64,000 nt of DNA. Source: Candidatus Omnitrophota bacterium (GTDB lineage Bacteria > Omnitrophota > Gorgyraeia > Zapsychrales > Zapsychraceae). The notes under the pieces are model-generated. The model had not been told where the DNA came from and ran no database searches. It saw only the letters and a program-made list of their open reading frames with translations. The position numbers were made by a program, and so were the translations under genes. Each line of letters opens with the position of its first letter. Position 1 is the stretch's first letter. The stretch spans positions 806,001 through 870,000 of the forward strand of contig JACKFL010000005.1 of assembly GCA_020632495.1 (NCBI GenBank). The letters run 5' to 3'. Below are positions 25,374-33,488 of the stretch, piece after piece.

Positions 25374-27095
25374 ATGATGAAATCAAGAAAAACCGCCCTT
25401 TATTGCCGTGTTTCTACGGAAATGCAGGCTGAGAAGGGCGAGAGCATCGAACATCAAAAAACGACCCTCAAAGAGTACGCTAAAGAGAACGGGTTAAAGG
25501 CCGGACTGTATGAGGATTCCGGGTTTTCGGCCAAAGATACCAATCGGCCTGCCATGACCCGTTTGATAGAGGACATCAGAAAGGATAAAATCGGACTGGT
25601 GGTTGTCACGAAGCTTGACCGTATTACCCGCAGTATTAAAGATTTGATTGATCTGCTGGAACTCTTTGAGGAATACAATGTCGTGTTTAAATCGCTTACC
25701 CAGCCGTTTGATACATCCAGCGCAATGGGAAGAGGCTTTTTAAGGATGATGGGCGAGTTTGCCCAGATAGAAAGGGAAATGATTAGTGACCGGGTTGGCG
25801 AAAGTATGCGCTTCAGGGCCAAGAAAGGCATTTGGAACTGCGGCATGGTTGCGTACGGTTATATGGTTCAGACCCAGCTCATCAGGCAGTTTGTGAAGTC
25901 GGGTTTGACAAAAGAGCAGGCCGATAAAAAAGCGGTTAAACTGGCCCCGGAGAAGAAGAAAGCGTACATCAATCCCGTCGAGCAGGAGGTTGTTAAACAA
26001 ATCTTTACCAAATATATGGAACTGGAATCCATCCGGGGTGTTGCTCAGTGGTTAAATGAAAGGGGATGCAAGACCAGACAGAATGCAGATTGGTCTACGG
26101 TTACTGTTAGCCGCATCCTGCAAAATCCGACGTATATCGGGAAGGTTTGTTATAACAAGCGGATTTCTTCCAAAAGTTCAGGTAAATTAAAGGTGCGTCC
26201 ACCGGAAGAATGGATTGTTGCCGAGGGACAGCATGATTCGATTATAGATAATGAGACGTTCGACAGGGTACAGAACCTGCTGAACAAGCAGAAAAAGAGG
26301 CCCAGAAGAAAGGCTTCGGATTATTTATTGTCCGGGCTGGTCAGATGCGGCATTTGCGGAGGAGCGGTATGCGGTGTTTCCCAGAGAATGAAACGTAACG
26401 GAAAACAGGTATCATATTCCTATTACAAATGTCATACGCCTTCCACCAAGGGCACTAATAAGTGTTCGATAGTGTCGGTCAGGAAGGAAGTTTTGGAAGA
26501 TATCGTGATTGAAAAGGTCTTGGCCTTGGTTGACAGTCAGGATTATCAGATACAGATTCAGGAAGCCTTGTACGAATTTAACAAGCAGACTCAAAATCAG
26601 GAACGACCTTTAGCCAAAGAGAAGTACAAACTTGAAAAAAGGGCAATTCAGATAAAAGATAAGAAAAAGAACTTACTTGAGCATTTAGAAGATAATACAG
26701 TTGACAAAACGACATATAAGGACAGAATAAGCGAACTAAACGCTGAAAATGAGCGGTTATCCAAGCGTTTGGATGAAATAGAAGTGGCCATCAACGACAT
26801 AACCGTTGAAGCCCTGAGTTTTGATGCGGTGTATGATTCACTTAAGAATTTCAGAAGCCGTTGGAAGCATCTGGATTTTGCGGGAAAGAAGGATTTTCTT
26901 TATCAGCTCATTTCCGAGGTTATCCTGAACAAGGAAGAGGTTGAGTTACATTTGTTCTTTTTACCGCCGGTATCAACGGTATCGGGGAATAATGGCGCTG
27001 GCCGGACAAGGTTAAAGCAGAGGAATAATACAAAAGGGGTGTCTTCGTCTTCACGGTTTGGTAACGTACACATCGGCCAGCGTTTATATCAATGA
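25374..27095 (+). CDS. Large serine recombinase (integrase of the element)
   Basis: 573 residues from ATG 25374 (ATG 25329 also possible). The resolvase domain opens with TALYCRVSTEMQ (catalytic Ser) and has TKLDRITRS. A recombinase domain follows, then a zinc ribbon (CGICGGAVCG...YYKCHTP...KCS) and a coiled coil. It should cut at the 2-bp TC core and join attP to attB in yjbQ. The last six residues (GQRLYQ) are encoded by host DNA beyond attR. In the circular element the frame would instead run on through 4180-4560 and add a 126-residue HTH tail. Confidence 0.92.
   Translation: MMKSRKTALYCRVSTEMQAEKGESIEHQKTTLKEYAKENGLKAGLYEDSGFSAKDTNRPAMTRLIEDIRKDKIGLVVVTKLDRITRSIKDLIDLLELFEEYNVVFKSLTQPFDTSSAMGRGFLRMMGEFAQIEREMISDRVGESMRFRAKKGIWNCGMVAYGYMVQTQLIRQFVKSGLTKEQADKKAVKLAPEKKKAYINPVEQEVVKQIFTKYMELESIRGVAQWLNERGCKTRQNADWSTVTVSRILQNPTYIGKVCYNKRISSKSSGKLKVRPPEEWIVAEGQHDSIIDNETFDRVQNLLNKQKKRPRRKASDYLLSGLVRCGICGGAVCGVSQRMKRNGKQVSYSYYKCHTPSTKGTNKCSIVSVRKEVLEDIVIEKVLALVDSQDYQIQIQEALYEFNKQTQNQERPLAKEKYKLEKRAIQIKDKKKNLLEHLEDNTVDKTTYKDRISELNAENERLSKRLDEIEVAINDITVEALSFDAVYDSLKNFRSRWKHLDFAGKKDFLYQLISEVILNKEEVELHLFFLPPVSTVSGNNGAGRTRLKQRNNTKGVSSSSRFGNVHIGQRLYQ
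27060..27086 (+). other. attR of the serine-recombinase element
   Basis: Element sequence GTAACGTACACA precedes the core TC at 27073-27074; host sequence GGCCAGCGTTTA follows. With attL it defines the element ends and the original target CACATC-TC-GGCCAG inside yjbQ. The attR lies within the recombinase reading frame. Confidence 0.85.
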
Positions 27096-27354
27096 TGACG
27101 AGCGCGGTCTGATCGGCGATTACGACAAATGGCTGGAAGGGCTCGCCCCGCACGCCCCGGTCGATCAATATCGCCACAACGACACCGGCGAAGACAATGC
27201 CGACGCCCATCTCAAGCGCCAGATCATGGGCCGCGAGGTGGTGGTGGCCGTGACCAAGGGGCGGCTCGACTTCGGTCCCTGGGAGCAGATATTTTATGGG
27301 GAATTCGATGGGCGCCGGAAGAAGAGGGTGTTAATCAAGATTATCGGAGACTAA
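27073..27354 (+). pseudogene. yjbQ: yjbQ 3' fragment
   Basis: This frame encodes the last 93 residues of YjbQ: SASVYINDDERGLIGDYDKWLEGLAPHAP...GRRKKRVLIKIIGD. It has no proper start; TTG 27058, in element DNA, is the only in-frame candidate. Its codon use is that of the GC-rich host, unlike the element copy. With 4040-4179 it makes one 139-codon gene. On precise excision the host gene would be restored. Confidence 0.92.
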
Positions 27355-27411
27355 TCTCTGCTTCGCTCCTTTTTAATCTTGCGGGAGCTTCACAGGGTTC
27401 AATTCGTTCAA

Positions 27412-27441
27412 TGACTTACGTTTATGGCGTTCCGTAAGTCA
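27412..27441. repeat. Hairpin in the gap after yjbQ
   Basis: TGACTTACG and CGTAAGTCA are separated by about 12 bases. There is no T-run directly after, so it may be a weak terminator or RNA processing structure at the end of the yjbQ transcript. The gap 27355-27550 holds nothing else I can support. Confidence 0.4.
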
Positions 27442-27550
27442 CGGACTCATTGCAGGCGAATAAACCGTTTTCCCTTTTGGCCATTTTTTGCTAAACTGAT
27501 CGGTATTTACCGCCAAAAAATCGCATTATTGACCAATCCGGGAGGAAGGT

Positions 27551-28459
27551 ATGAGTTTGATCACTATCGGGACCGTCGCGCTGGACAATCTGGAAACGCC
27601 GGCCGGAAAGAAGGAAAATTTATTGGGAGGCTCGGGCAGCCATTTTGCCGTGTGCGCCCGGCTGTTTACGGATGTGCACCTGGTCAGCGTGGTGGGCAAG
27701 GACTTTCCCAAAAAGCATCTTACCCTTCTGGAAAGCAAGGGCATCAATCTGACTTCGGTCATCATCCGCGAAGGTCAGACCTTTGCCTGGACCGGGGAAT
27801 ACAGAAAGGACGACCTGAACACCGCGATCACGCACACCACCACGCTCGGTGTGCTGGAAAACTACAATCCCCAGGTGGCCAGCGAACAGCGCAATATCCC
27901 CAATGTGTTCATGGCCAACTTCGATCCGGATATCCAGATGAAGTTTCTGCAGCTTATGGCCAAACCCAAGTTCATCGGTATGGACACGATGAACCTGTGG
28001 ATCGATATCAAGAACGCCTCGCTAAAGAAGTTGATGAAGAAGGTCCACATGCTGATCGTCAATGACGGGGAGGCCCGGCAGTTGACCGAGGAGACCAATC
28101 TGCATCTCGCCGCCAAGGCCCTGTGTAAAATGGGCCCGCGGATGGTGGTCGTCAAAAAGGGTGAGAACGGGGTCCTGTTTTACAGCAAGGACCATCACTT
28201 CGCTTTTTCCGCCTATCCGGTGGAAAAGGTGGTCGATCCGACGGGCGCCGGCGACTCCTTTGCCGGGGGGATCATGGGATACCTGTCGAAGGTCGGCCGG
28301 GTCACGCAGAAAGACCTGCACAAGGCCATTCTGTATGCGACGACATTGTCATCTTACAACGTCGAAGGGTTCGGCATGGCCAAGACCGCGCCGCTGGATA
28401 TGACCAAGGTCAACGCCCGGTTGAAGGAACTGCGCAAACACATCATGCCGGTCGTTTAG
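27551..28459 (+). CDS. PfkB-family carbohydrate kinase
   Basis: 302 residues of ribokinase fold: LGGSGSHFAVCARLF near the N-terminus (sugar-binding glycines) and DPTGAGDSFAGGIMGYL near residue 230, where the Asp is the catalytic base and GAGD the anion hole. The substrate may be a sugar or nucleoside and is not defined by sequence. A SemiSWEET sugar transporter gene follows 3 bases on, which suggests paired uptake and phosphorylation. Ribosome site GGGAGG. Confidence 0.85.
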   Translation: MSLITIGTVALDNLETPAGKKENLLGGSGSHFAVCARLFTDVHLVSVVGKDFPKKHLTLLESKGINLTSVIIREGQTFAWTGEYRKDDLNTAITHTTTLGVLENYNPQVASEQRNIPNVFMANFDPDIQMKFLQLMAKPKFIGMDTMNLWIDIKNASLKKLMKKVHMLIVNDGEARQLTEETNLHLAAKALCKMGPRMVVVKKGENGVLFYSKDHHFAFSAYPVEKVVDPTGAGDSFAGGIMGYLSKVGRVTQKDLHKAILYATTLSSYNVEGFGMAKTAPLDMTKVNARLKELRKHIMPVV

Positions 28460-28462
28460 GAG

Positions 28463-28738
28463 ATGGAGAGCAACTGGATCGATATCTCGGGAATGATCGC
28501 CGCGATCGTGCTGCCGTTTTTCAGTCTGCCGATGATTTACAAGGTCTGGCAGCGCAAGTCGTCCAAAGACATCAGCATGACCTGGGCGCTGGGCGTGTTC
28601 GGTTGTTTTTTGTTGATGCTGCCGTCGGCGCTGACGTCGCCCGACCTCGTGTATAAGACGTTCAGTATCATTAATATCATATTGTTTTCGGGAATCGTGT
28701 TTGTCACGCTGAAATACCGCAACGGAGAATCCTCATGA
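28463..28738 (+). CDS. SemiSWEET-type sugar transporter
   Basis: 91 residues with three predicted membrane helices: IAAIVLPFFSLPMIYKVWQRKSS (PQ-loop-like position), SMTWALGVFGCFLLMLP and SIINIILFSGIVFVTLKY. Size and layout are those of bacterial SemiSWEETs, which work as dimers and let sugars cross passively. The usual PQ pair is here LP. It is placed between a sugar kinase and era, overlapping era as ATGA. Confidence 0.75.
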   Translation: MESNWIDISGMIAAIVLPFFSLPMIYKVWQRKSSKDISMTWALGVFGCFLLMLPSALTSPDLVYKTFSIINIILFSGIVFVTLKYRNGESS

Positions 28739-29667
28739 GTGAATCAACCACGCCGGCTAAATCGGGAATTGTTTCGATCGTCGGCCGCCCCAACACGGGC
28801 AAATCCACCCTGCTGAACCGGATCGTCGGGGAGAAGATCGCCATCGTCTCCAAGATCCCGCAGACCACGCGTAACCAGATCCGCGGGATGTATAACGACG
28901 AGCGCGGCCAGATCGTTTTCATCGACACCCCCGGCTTCCATTTCGAAACCGACAATCTCGACCGTTTCATGAACAGCGCGGTCACCTCCACGATCGACGG
29001 CGTCGACTGCCTGATTTATCTGGTCGATCCTACCCGGCGCCTCGGAACGGAGGAAGAGAACATTGCCGCCAAGGTCAAGGATGCCAAGGTGCCGATCATT
29101 CTCGGACTGAACAAGATTGATATGAAAAGTTCACGGCCGGACGTCTACATCGAATTTTTCGAGAAGGTCATGGGCAAGCCGGTGCAGGAAATGGAAAACG
29201 TGGCGCTGGTCGCTTTGTCGGGCGAGCGGGGGACCAATGTCGATAAATTGGTCGATGTGATCTTTGAATTCTTACCGGAAGGGCCGCCGCTGTACGATCC
29301 GGATACCATTACGGATCTGCCGCAGAAAATCGCGGTCGCCGACATTATCCGCGAAAAGTTCATACATAAACTCCGTCAGGAGCTGCCGCATGCCATCGGT
29401 GTCTTCATCGAGCAATTGCGGCCGATCAAAGGCGGGACCATGTACGTGAAGGCCTTGGTCTATGTCGAGACGTCCAGTCAGAAGGAAATCGTCATCGGCA
29501 AGAACGGTCAGATCCTCAAGGCGGTCGGCAGCGCGGCGCGTGCGGAACTCGAACAGCTGTTCGATCAAAAGGTCTTTCTGGAGTTCTTTGTGAAGAGCAA
29601 CAAACACTGGCGCGATGATATCGCGATCCTCCAGGAGCTGGGTTATGACCAGTCGATGCTCGGATGA
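28735..29667 (+). CDS. era: GTPase Era
   Basis: 310 residues. G1 GRPNTGKST, G3 DTPGFH and G4 NKID are all visible, followed by a C-terminal KH domain (EIVIGKNGQILKAVG) that binds the 3' end of 16S rRNA. It helps 30S subunit maturation. Length is standard. It overlaps both neighbours by four bases, inside a compact operon from the sugar kinase to NnrE. Confidence 0.96.
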   Translation: MSESTTPAKSGIVSIVGRPNTGKSTLLNRIVGEKIAIVSKIPQTTRNQIRGMYNDERGQIVFIDTPGFHFETDNLDRFMNSAVTSTIDGVDCLIYLVDPTRRLGTEEENIAAKVKDAKVPIILGLNKIDMKSSRPDVYIEFFEKVMGKPVQEMENVALVALSGERGTNVDKLVDVIFEFLPEGPPLYDPDTITDLPQKIAVADIIREKFIHKLRQELPHAIGVFIEQLRPIKGGTMYVKALVYVETSSQKEIVIGKNGQILKAVGSAARAELEQLFDQKVFLEFFVKSNKHWRDDIAILQELGYDQSMLG

Positions 29668-30326
29668 AGGAAGTCACGGCCAAACAAATCCGGCGGCTCG
29701 ATGACGCGGCGATCAACGGCTTCGGTATCCCGTCGGTGGTCCTCATGGAGAACGCGGGCCGCGCCGTGTTCCGGGAAATCACCAAGCGCACCGGATTGAA
29801 GCGCGTGTGTGTGGTGTGCGGTGCGGGCAACAATGCCGGCGACGGGTTCGTGGTCGCGCGGCATCTTCTCGACGCCGGTATCGCCACGGATGTCATCATG
29901 CCCGGACCGGCCGATCGGCTGAAGGCCGATGCCTTGTTGAATTACAATTTATTCCGCCGCCTGCGCGGGCGGGTACAGACCGTCACCCGCGTGACCCCGC
30001 GGACGGCAGACATGATCAGCGCCGCCGATCTCGCCGTCGACGCGGTCTTCGGTGTCGGTCTGAACCGGAACGTGGAGGGCGTTTACGCCGAGTTGATCGA
30101 GGCGGTCAACCGACATGCCCGCCGGGTCACGGCGGTAGATGTCCCTTCCGGACTCGACGCGACCACCGGTAAGATTTACGGGGTTTGCGTGAAGGCGCAC
30201 ATGACGGTCACGTTTACATATCCCAAGAAAGGTTTTACCCGCGGCCAGGGGCCCGCGTATACCGGCACCGTTAAGGTTGTCGACATCGGTATTCCCCGCA
30301 TGATCAAACACCGTGTTATCAAGTAG
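29664..30326 (+). CDS. nnrE: NAD(P)H-hydrate epimerase (YjeF N-terminal domain)
   Basis: 220 residues: only the epimerase domain, with VCGAGNNAGDGFVVARHL (nucleotide-binding loop) and DVPSGLDATTGKIYG. It converts R- to S-NAD(P)HX so that the dehydratase can repair it. The dehydratase half found fused in many bacteria is absent here and should be encoded elsewhere. The start overlaps the era stop (ATGA). Confidence 0.92.
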   Translation: MKEVTAKQIRRLDDAAINGFGIPSVVLMENAGRAVFREITKRTGLKRVCVVCGAGNNAGDGFVVARHLLDAGIATDVIMPGPADRLKADALLNYNLFRRLRGRVQTVTRVTPRTADMISAADLAVDAVFGVGLNRNVEGVYAELIEAVNRHARRVTAVDVPSGLDATTGKIYGVCVKAHMTVTFTYPKKGFTRGQGPAYTGTVKVVDIGIPRMIKHRVIK

Positions 30327-30336
30327 GTAGCCTGCC

Positions 30337-30999
30337 ATGCCCGTAACCAACCGCAATATCGATACCGTGGTCAGCCGTATCCGTGAACAGATGCGAGACT
30401 TGCCCGACCCGTCGGTGACGCTCGTGGGCAAACGCTGGAAGAGCCCGTTTCTGGTCCTCATTTCCTGCATCATGAGTCTGCGCACCAAGGACGAAACCAC
30501 CCTGCCCGCTTCGGAACGGCTGTTCGCCCTTGCCGAAACCCCCGAGAAAATGATCACCCTAACGCCGCGACAGATCGAGAAGGCGATTTTTCCGGTCGGA
30601 TTTTATAAAACCAAGGCCAGGACCATCCTCGGTATATGCCGCGATATTCTCGAGAAGTTCGACGGGAAGGTCCCGGATGACATCGATATCCTGATGCAAA
30701 TGAAAGGCGTCGGCCGCAAGACTGCGAATCTGGTCCTGACCGAGGGCTTCGGCATCCCGGCGATGTGCGTCGACACGCATGTCCACCGCATCTCCAACCG
30801 TTTCGGCTATATCGCCACCAAAACACCCGAAGAATCCGAAATGGCCCTCAGAAAGAAGTTGCCCAAAAAACATTGGATAGACTATAATGCCTTGTTAGTC
30901 ACTTGGGGACAGAACGTTTGCAAGCCTATTTCGCCGCTATGTTCGACGTGCAGCGTCAGTAAACTGTGCGCGCGAAACGGTGTGACGGTCAGCCGCTGA
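30337..30999 (+). CDS. nth: Endonuclease III-type DNA glycosylase
   Basis: 220 residues. The helix-hairpin-helix reads MKGVGRKTANLVL (with the catalytic Lys region) and the catalytic Asp lies in VDTHVHRIS. The 4Fe-4S set CKPISPLCSTCSVSKLC is close to the end. It removes oxidised pyrimidines and nicks abasic sites. Length is normal for Nth. Confidence 0.93.
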   Translation: MPVTNRNIDTVVSRIREQMRDLPDPSVTLVGKRWKSPFLVLISCIMSLRTKDETTLPASERLFALAETPEKMITLTPRQIEKAIFPVGFYKTKARTILGICRDILEKFDGKVPDDIDILMQMKGVGRKTANLVLTEGFGIPAMCVDTHVHRISNRFGYIATKTPEESEMALRKKLPKKHWIDYNALLVTWGQNVCKPISPLCSTCSVSKLCARNGVTVSR

Positions 31000-31067
31000 G
31001 CGGACCGGTTTCAGACAGGCGGCCCCGGGACGGAATCAAAACGGACAGCAGGACAGGGGGGAGAGCC

Positions 31068-32417
31068 GTGCAAAGACGGGGCGCGCTGATTACGCCGCAA
31101 ATTCAGGATATACTCAAATCTGCGAATACGGTGGAGCGAATCCGCGAGCTTTTCGCGGACATGCATACCTACGACATCTTCATTCTCTGTGAGAATCTCG
31201 AGGATGATGAGATCGCCGAAAGCATCAAGGCGCTAGGGATCCCCGTAGGTATTGAGCTGTTCGAACAGTTCGACGACGAACGTAAAAAGGACATTTTCAA
31301 TTGCTTCAACAAAGAGTGGATGGCCGACATCCTCGAAGAAATGTCTCCGGACGAGCGCGCGGACTTCGTCGTGAAATTGCCGGACGAGCGGGTGGAGGAG
31401 ATCCTGCCGCTGGTCGCGCGCGCCGAACGCATTGACATCAAGAAGCTGATCAATTATAAAGAGGACTCCGCCGGGTCGATACTGACCACCGAATACGCGT
31501 ATCTCCCGCAGGATGTCACCGCCAAGGCCGCCATTGAAAAGATCAAGCTGCAGGCCTTTGACCGGGAGACGATTTACTATATTTACGTCATCGATCATGA
31601 CCGCAAACTGCTCGGCATCGTGTCCCTGCGAGATATCCTGGTGGCGCCGCCGCAGCAGACGATCAGGGAATTCATGAATCCCAACGTCATTAGCGTCAAC
31701 GTTAATGATGATAAAGAAGAAGTCGCACGGAAGTTTTCCCAGTATGACTTTCTGGCAATGCCGGTTGTCGACGACGCGAGCAAATTGGTGGGGATCGTGA
31801 CGGTCGACGACGTCATGGACGTCTTTGAGGAGGAGGCCACCGAAGATATTTATAAACTGGGGGCCGCCGGGGAGTATCTCGACTACATGAAGTCGCATCC
31901 CTTTTTGCTCGCCCGGCAGCGCACGGTTTGGTTGCTGATCCTGGTGGTGGTCGGATGCACCTCGGCGCTGATCCTTGAGCGCAACGAACACGCCCTGCAG
32001 ACCGCGGTGGCCTTGAGTTTTTTTATCCCGTTGCTGCTCGGTGCGGGCGGCAATGCCGGTACACAGTCATCGACCGTTGTGATCCGCGGTCTGGCCACCG
32101 AGGATATTAAACTGCACGACTATCTGTTGGTGTGGCGCAAAGAGGTGATGGTCGGGGCGATGGTCGGTTCGATCATGGCCGTGTTGGGAGCGCTGCTGGC
32201 ATTGGTGATTCACAGCGATCCCCGGCTCGGCCTGGTCGTCGGCTGCTCGATGATCACCTCAGTGATGCTGGCCGCCTCGCTGGGAGCGTTGCTTCCGATG
32301 TTATTCAAAAGATTGAAACTGGACCCGGCCTTGATGTCCGGTCCGTTTATTACCAGTATCGTGGATATTGTTTCGCTCCTGGTTTATTTTAAAATCGCAA
32401 TGGTGATCCTGAACTGA
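31068..32417 (+). CDS. mgtE: Magnesium transporter MgtE
   Basis: 449 residues from GTG 31068 (preceded by GGGGGGAG). Domains in order: the acidic N domain (MSPDERADFVVKLPDERVEEIL), paired CBS domains (about 130-255) and five C-terminal membrane helices with AGGNAGTQSST, which is typical of the MgtE pore. It imports Mg2+ and is gated by Mg2+ binding to the cytoplasmic domains. It lies 2 bases before the ATP-grasp gene. Confidence 0.93.
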   Translation: MQRRGALITPQIQDILKSANTVERIRELFADMHTYDIFILCENLEDDEIAESIKALGIPVGIELFEQFDDERKKDIFNCFNKEWMADILEEMSPDERADFVVKLPDERVEEILPLVARAERIDIKKLINYKEDSAGSILTTEYAYLPQDVTAKAAIEKIKLQAFDRETIYYIYVIDHDRKLLGIVSLRDILVAPPQQTIREFMNPNVISVNVNDDKEEVARKFSQYDFLAMPVVDDASKLVGIVTVDDVMDVFEEEATEDIYKLGAAGEYLDYMKSHPFLLARQRTVWLLILVVVGCTSALILERNEHALQTAVALSFFIPLLLGAGGNAGTQSSTVVIRGLATEDIKLHDYLLVWRKEVMVGAMVGSIMAVLGALLALVIHSDPRLGLVVGCSMITSVMLAASLGALLPMLFKRLKLDPALMSGPFITSIVDIVSLLVYFKIAMVILN

Positions 32418-32419
32418 CC

Positions 32420-33457
32420 ATGAAAATCGGATTGACTTTTGATTTAAAGACCGACTGGCCCCGCGGCGCGGACGACCCGCATGACGCCAACGCCGAATTC
32501 GACGCGCCCGCGACCGTGGATATGCTGGAGCGGGCCATAGCCTCCGGCGGCCATACGGTGGAACGCATCGGCAATGTCCGGCAACTGATCCCCCGGCTGG
32601 GCTCTTTGGATGTGGACATCGTCTTCAATGTCTGTGAAGGCCGGTCCGGCCGCAACCGTGAATCCCAGGTGCCGGTGCTGCTGGAAATGTACGGGATCCC
32701 GTATGTGGGGGCGGACGCGCTGACCCTCGGCCTGACGCTGGATAAAGTGATAGCCAAGAAGGTCTTTCTGGGCGAGGGGATCCGGACCCCGCGTTTTTAT
32801 CAAACGGATGATCCGGCGGCGGCGGACGAGCTGAATACCATGGAGTACCCGCTGATCGTCAAGACCCGGCATGAAGGTTCGTCCAAGGGGTTGGACGGCG
32901 GCTCCCGGGTGGAAGACGCCGCCCAGTTGCGGGACCGGGTACAGTATATCACCGGGCGTTACCACCAGCCGGCCCTGGTTGAGGAGTATGTCGCGGGCAA
33001 GGAATTCACCGTCGCGGTCCTGGGAAACCGTCAGCCGGTGGCGATGCCGGTGGTCCAGATCAGTATTGAGGGAAAGGTGGATTTCAAACGCGAAATATAT
33101 ACCCACGCGCTGATCTGTTCGACCGCGCTGAAGTACATTTGTCCGCCGGCGATCCCGGCCGAGCAGGTCCGTGAGATCCAGGATATGGCGGTGCGCGTTT
33201 TCCGGGCCGTGGATTGCCGGGACATGGCCCGAATCGATTTTCGCATGGACGCGGCCGGCAGACCCTATGTGCTGGAAATCAATCCGCTCCCGACTTTGGA
33301 CGAAACCGATGTGTTCCATATTTTCCCAAAAATATTTGGACTTGATTTTAACGGTACGATCAACATAATATTAAACTTGGCGCTCAGCCGTTACGGGCTG
33401 ACCGAATTGGACGAGAAGGATATCCTGCGACCTTTCCTTACGGAAACGGCGGTTTAG
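32420..33457 (+). CDS. D-alanine:D-alanine-ligase-like ATP-grasp enzyme
   Basis: 345 residues. It has FNVCEGRSGRNRESQVPVLLEMYGIPYVGAD in the N-terminal part, the ATP-binding HEGSSKGL loop and the metal site EINPLPTL near residue 285. The fold is that of Ddl, but the N-terminal region differs from canonical peptidoglycan Ddl, and its downstream partner is a KamA-type enzyme. I therefore read it as a peptide or amino-acid ligase of unknown substrate, possibly for a beta-amino acid. Confidence 0.8.
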   Translation: MKIGLTFDLKTDWPRGADDPHDANAEFDAPATVDMLERAIASGGHTVERIGNVRQLIPRLGSLDVDIVFNVCEGRSGRNRESQVPVLLEMYGIPYVGADALTLGLTLDKVIAKKVFLGEGIRTPRFYQTDDPAAADELNTMEYPLIVKTRHEGSSKGLDGGSRVEDAAQLRDRVQYITGRYHQPALVEEYVAGKEFTVAVLGNRQPVAMPVVQISIEGKVDFKREIYTHALICSTALKYICPPAIPAEQVREIQDMAVRVFRAVDCRDMARIDFRMDAAGRPYVLEINPLPTLDETDVFHIFPKIFGLDFNGTINIILNLALSRYGLTELDEKDILRPFLTETAV

Positions 33458-33488
33458 GAGGTTACTGGAAATTAACCCAGCAGACGAA

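Larger units (their letters stand above)
4178..27074. mobile_element. 22.9-kb serine-recombinase integrative element inserted in yjbQ
   Basis: The element is bounded by a TC core on both sides inside one coding sequence. It has a large serine recombinase at its right end, a Replic_Relax-type protein and big inverted repeats beside that, and is visibly AT-richer than its flanks. Cargo: a replacement yjbQ, an Rrf2 regulator, a molybdenum oxidoreductase operon with its own maturation genes, and an NO/anaerobiosis block. No phage structural genes, relaxase or conjugation machinery are visible. I infer an integrative element that is mobilisable or of a new type rather than a prophage or complete ICE. 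Confidence 0.9.

Noticed and set aside
4040..27354. yjbQ copies as a simple duplication or recombination between repeats
   Set aside because: The split gene rejoins to the exact full length at a 2-bp core next to a serine recombinase, and the third copy is intact, reversed and diverged.
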